From Pseudorhodoplanes sp. (lineage in GTDB: Bacteria > Pseudomonadota > Alphaproteobacteria > Rhizobiales > Xanthobacteraceae), in NCBI GenBank assembly GCA_032027085.1, contig JAVSMS010000001.1, positions 1,504,332-1,568,331 on the forward strand: a stretch of 64,000 nucleotides of DNA, written 5' to 3'. Below, in pieces: positions 62,261 to 64,000 of the stretch. The notes below the pieces were generated by a model. The model did no database searches. It was not told where the DNA came from and worked only from the letters and a program-made list of their open reading frames with translations. Position numbers and translations under genes: made by a program. Numbering within the stretch: position 1 is the first letter of the stretch; every line of letters starts with the position of its first letter.

Positions 62261-62285
62261 GCCCTCTCCCTTCGCGGGAGAGGGC
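62261..62285 (+). terminator. Palindrome after regA
   Basis: GCCCTCTCCC / GGGAGAGGGC, perfect 10-bp stem with a TTCGC loop, eight bases after the regA stop. A second copy of the same stem is at 62375-62398 (loop GCAA). Both belong to the CCCTCTCCC repeat family and may terminate the convergent regA and mmcB transcripts. Confidence 0.65.
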
Positions 62286-62374
62286 AACTCGGAATTTCCG
62301 CAAACGATGACGGGTGAGTGGTGAAAACCTTTCGACGGTCCGTCATCCCTCACGACTCGTGGACACTCATTCAT

Positions 62375-62398
62375 GCCCTCTCCCGCAAGGGAGAGGGC
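62375..62398. repeat. CCCTCTCCC palindrome, second copy
   Basis: Same 10-bp stem as 62261-62285 with a GCAA loop, 22 bases beyond the mmcB stop (62420, minus strand). Confidence 0.65.
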
Positions 62399-62419
62399 GC
62401 ACTAGCAACCGCCGCGGAG

Positions 62420-62908
62420 TCACAGCTCATTCCCATACGGCCCGGCCGGATCGATCAGCGACTGCAGCCGCAGTGCCGCGCATTGGGCGACGCGCAGCAT
62501 CATCGCCTTGCGGGTCGGCGCGGCAACCTTGTGCTGCGGCGCCTCGCAGACGATCTGCCCGCCGAACGCGTCAGCAACGATGAGCCCGGTATCCTGCGGA
62601 AAAATCTCGCACGGCACCTCGAGCGTTGTCGCGAAAAACAGCCGGTCACAATGCGCGCGATAATCCATCCATTTGTGATCGGCGCGGAAATCGGCGACCG
62701 AGGACTTGATCTCGACGATCCAGATTTCGCCGGACGCGTCGAGCGCCACGAGATCCGCGCGGCGACCTGACGGCAGCGGCAATTCGCTGACGCAGCAGAA
62801 GCCGTGCGAGAGCAGGAGCCGCATGGTCCCGCGCGCCACGGCGAGTGCAGTCTCAGACTGGCGGCCGTCCACCGGAACTTCCGCGATGCGTGCGACCAGA
62901 TTGCTCAT
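62420..62908 (-). CDS. mmcB: MmcB family DNA-repair protein
   Basis: 162 residues. A PD-(D/E)xK nuclease-like core: [20 protein letters not shown] ending in an IKSS strand, with Asp in RADLVAL and Glu-x-Lys in VEIKSS. It matches the MmcB family (Caulobacter mitomycin C resistance gene) in length and in the stretch [19 protein letters not shown]. It likely acts in repair of DNA damage. The start ATG 62908 overlaps the mtnA stop by four bases. It converges on regB/regA, a neighbourhood often seen in Rhizobiales. Confidence 0.86.
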   Translation of the reverse strand: MSNLVARIAEVPVDGRQSETALAVARGTMRLLLSHGFCCVSELPLPSGRRADLVALDASGEIWIVEIKSSVADFRADHKWMDYRAHCDRLFFATTLEVPCEIFPQDTGLIVADAFGGQIVCEAPQHKVAAPTRKAMMLRVAQCAALRLQSLIDPAGPYGNEL

Positions 62909-64000
62909 TTGGCAGCCGTACGTTTCGCCTTGTGCGAGGGGTGATCCGGGAAGGCATTTTCCAATGCCTCGCGCCCGGCCGCCACGATACCCCGTTCCGT
63001 GATCAAACCGGTGACAAGCCGTGCCGGGGTGACGTCAAAGCCGTAATTCGCCACCTGCGATCCTTCCGGAATGACGGTGACGGTCACAAGCCGGCCGTCC
63101 TGCGTGCGCCCGGTCATGGCGGAGACCTCATCGCCCGCACGTTCCTCGATCGGGATTTCGGCGACGCCGTCGGCAACAGCAAAGTCGATGGTCGGCGAGG
63201 GCAGCGCTACATAGAACGGTACGTTATTGTCTTGCGCGGCCAGCGCCTTCAGATAGGTGCCGATCTTGTTGCAGACATCGCCTTGCGCGGTCACGCGGTC
63301 GGTGCCGACAATGACCAGGTCGACCTTGCCGTGCTGCATCAGATGCCCGCCGGTATTGTCGGGGATCACGGTGTGCGGCACCCCATGCTGGCCGAGCTCG
63401 AACGCGGTGAGCGACGCGCCCTGATTGCGCGGCCGGGTCTCGTCGACCCAGACATGCACCGGAATCCCCTTGTCATGCGCCATGTAGATCGGTGCGGTCG
63501 CCGTGCCCCAGTCCACTGTCGCCAGCCAGCCGGCATTGCAATGCGTGAGCACATTGACTCGCTCGCCCGGCCTCTTCCTTGCCGCGGTCTCCTCAATCAG
63601 TTTCAGCCCGTTGCGGCCGATCGCTTCGTTGATGGCGACATCCTCGTCGCAAATTTCTTGCGCACGCTCATAGGCGGCGGTAACGCGCTGATCGCGCGGG
63701 CGGTTTCGGACAGCGGCCATCATCTCGTCCAGCGCCCATTTCAGATTGATCGCCGTCGGCCGTGTCGCCAGCAGCGCTGCATAGGCGCGTTCCAGACTTT
63801 CGTCCGATGCATCCTCGCGCAGCGCCAGCGCGATACCATAGGCGGCGACCGCGCCGATCAGCGGCGCGCCGCGCGTTTGCATCGATGTGATCGCGTGCGC
63901 GGCGTCCTGCCAGCGCGCCAGGCGCAGCGTCGCACAACGGTGCGGCAGCAGGGTCTGGTCGATGACGCCGACCGACCATCCGTCCGGCTCCAGCCAGACG
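62905..64000 (-). CDS. mtnA: S-methyl-5-thioribose-1-phosphate isomerase (5' end outside window)
   Basis: 364 residues visible; the frame is open to the window edge, entering at [20 protein letters not shown], so the start is just outside. Family motifs: [40 protein letters not shown] (catalytic Cys), [13 protein letters not shown], and [20 protein letters not shown] (catalytic Asp). It isomerises 5-methylthioribose-1-phosphate to the ribulose form in methionine salvage. The end is [18 protein letters not shown] plus a basic tail. The eIF2B-like relative without this role is excluded by the MtnA-specific motifs. Confidence 0.93.
   Translation of the reverse strand, partial: VWLEPDGWSVGVIDQTLLPHRCATLRLARWQDAAHAITSMQTRGAPLIGAVAAYGIALALREDASDESLERAYAALLATRPTAINLKWALDEMMAAVRNRPRDQRVTAAYERAQEICDEDVAINEAIGRNGLKLIEETAARKRPGERVNVLTHCNAGWLATVDWGTATAPIYMAHDKGIPVHVWVDETRPRNQGASLTAFELGQHGVPHTVIPDNTGGHLMQHGKVDLVIVGTDRVTAQGDVCNKIGTYLKALAAQDNNVPFYVALPSPTIDFAVADGVAEIPIEERAGDEVSAMTGRTQDGRLVTVTVIPEGSQVANYGFDVTPARLVTGLITERGIVAAGREALENAFPDHPSHKAKRTAAK

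Overview
The window is high-GC DNA from an alphaproteobacterium, most likely a Hyphomicrobiales (Rhizobiales) member close to Bradyrhizobium, Rhodopseudomonas or Pseudolabrys. Grounds: a RegB/RegA (ActS/ActR) redox pair next to mmcB, a PhaZ-type PHB depolymerase, DUF2336 and glnD, many TRAP and LivK-type solute receptors, and short palindromic intergenic repeats typical of that order. I see no rRNA, tRNA, CRISPR array or insertion sequence.

Layout. 1-2615 (+): the end of a patatin-like lipase, a macro-domain deacetylase and an S41 peptidase. 2622-13147 (-): a PcaC-like decarboxylase with a class III CoA-transferase, a decayed GIY-YIG gene, an acyl-CoA dehydrogenase behind a MaoC remnant, then a block of three short MetE-like zinc methyltransferases alternating with two orphan LivK-type receptors, headed by a GntR regulator. 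13582-14985 (+): a LigM-type tetrahydrofolate-dependent aryl O-demethylase. 15151-19566 (-): pcaI, pcaJ, pcaF, pcaH, pcaG. 19734-25469 (+): a DUF3237 gene, then crotonase, feruloyl-CoA-synthase-like ligase, thiolase, SDR and 4HBT thioesterase, with a MarR gene on the minus strand. 26139-29120 (+): a DctPQM TRAP importer. 29276-39898 (+): IorA, IorB, two TAXI receptors, a ThDP enzyme, a fused TRAP permease and an amidohydrolase, apparently one operon. 40085 onward is largely housekeeping: mutS, an OsmC protein, a nitrate/sulfonate/taurine-type ABC importer, glnD, two small secreted paralogues, a PBP1A-type enzyme, a Bcr/CflA transporter, a YgjP-like metalloprotein, phaZ, an ABC-2 exporter, regB/regA, mmcB and a partial mtnA.

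How it fits together. Bases 2600-40000 read as a lignin-aromatic catabolic island. Hydroxycinnamates such as ferulate would be activated to CoA thioesters and shortened by hydration, oxidation and thiolysis rather than by the lyase route, because the crotonase keeps both hydratase glutamates. The thioesterase would release vanillate, LigM would move its methyl group to tetrahydrofolate and give protocatechuate, and PcaHG, PcaIJ and PcaF would carry the ring towards acetyl-CoA and succinyl-CoA. pcaB and pcaD are not in the window. The MetE-like enzymes beside ligM could take the methyl group from 5-methyl-THF and so regenerate THF; this is inference. Operator-like palindromes lie in front of the ligM/GntR, pcaI/DUF3237 and crotonase transcription units. 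The IorAB-TAXI-ThDP-amidohydrolase operon looks like a second pathway for a 2-oxo acid or aromatic acid whose substrate I cannot name.
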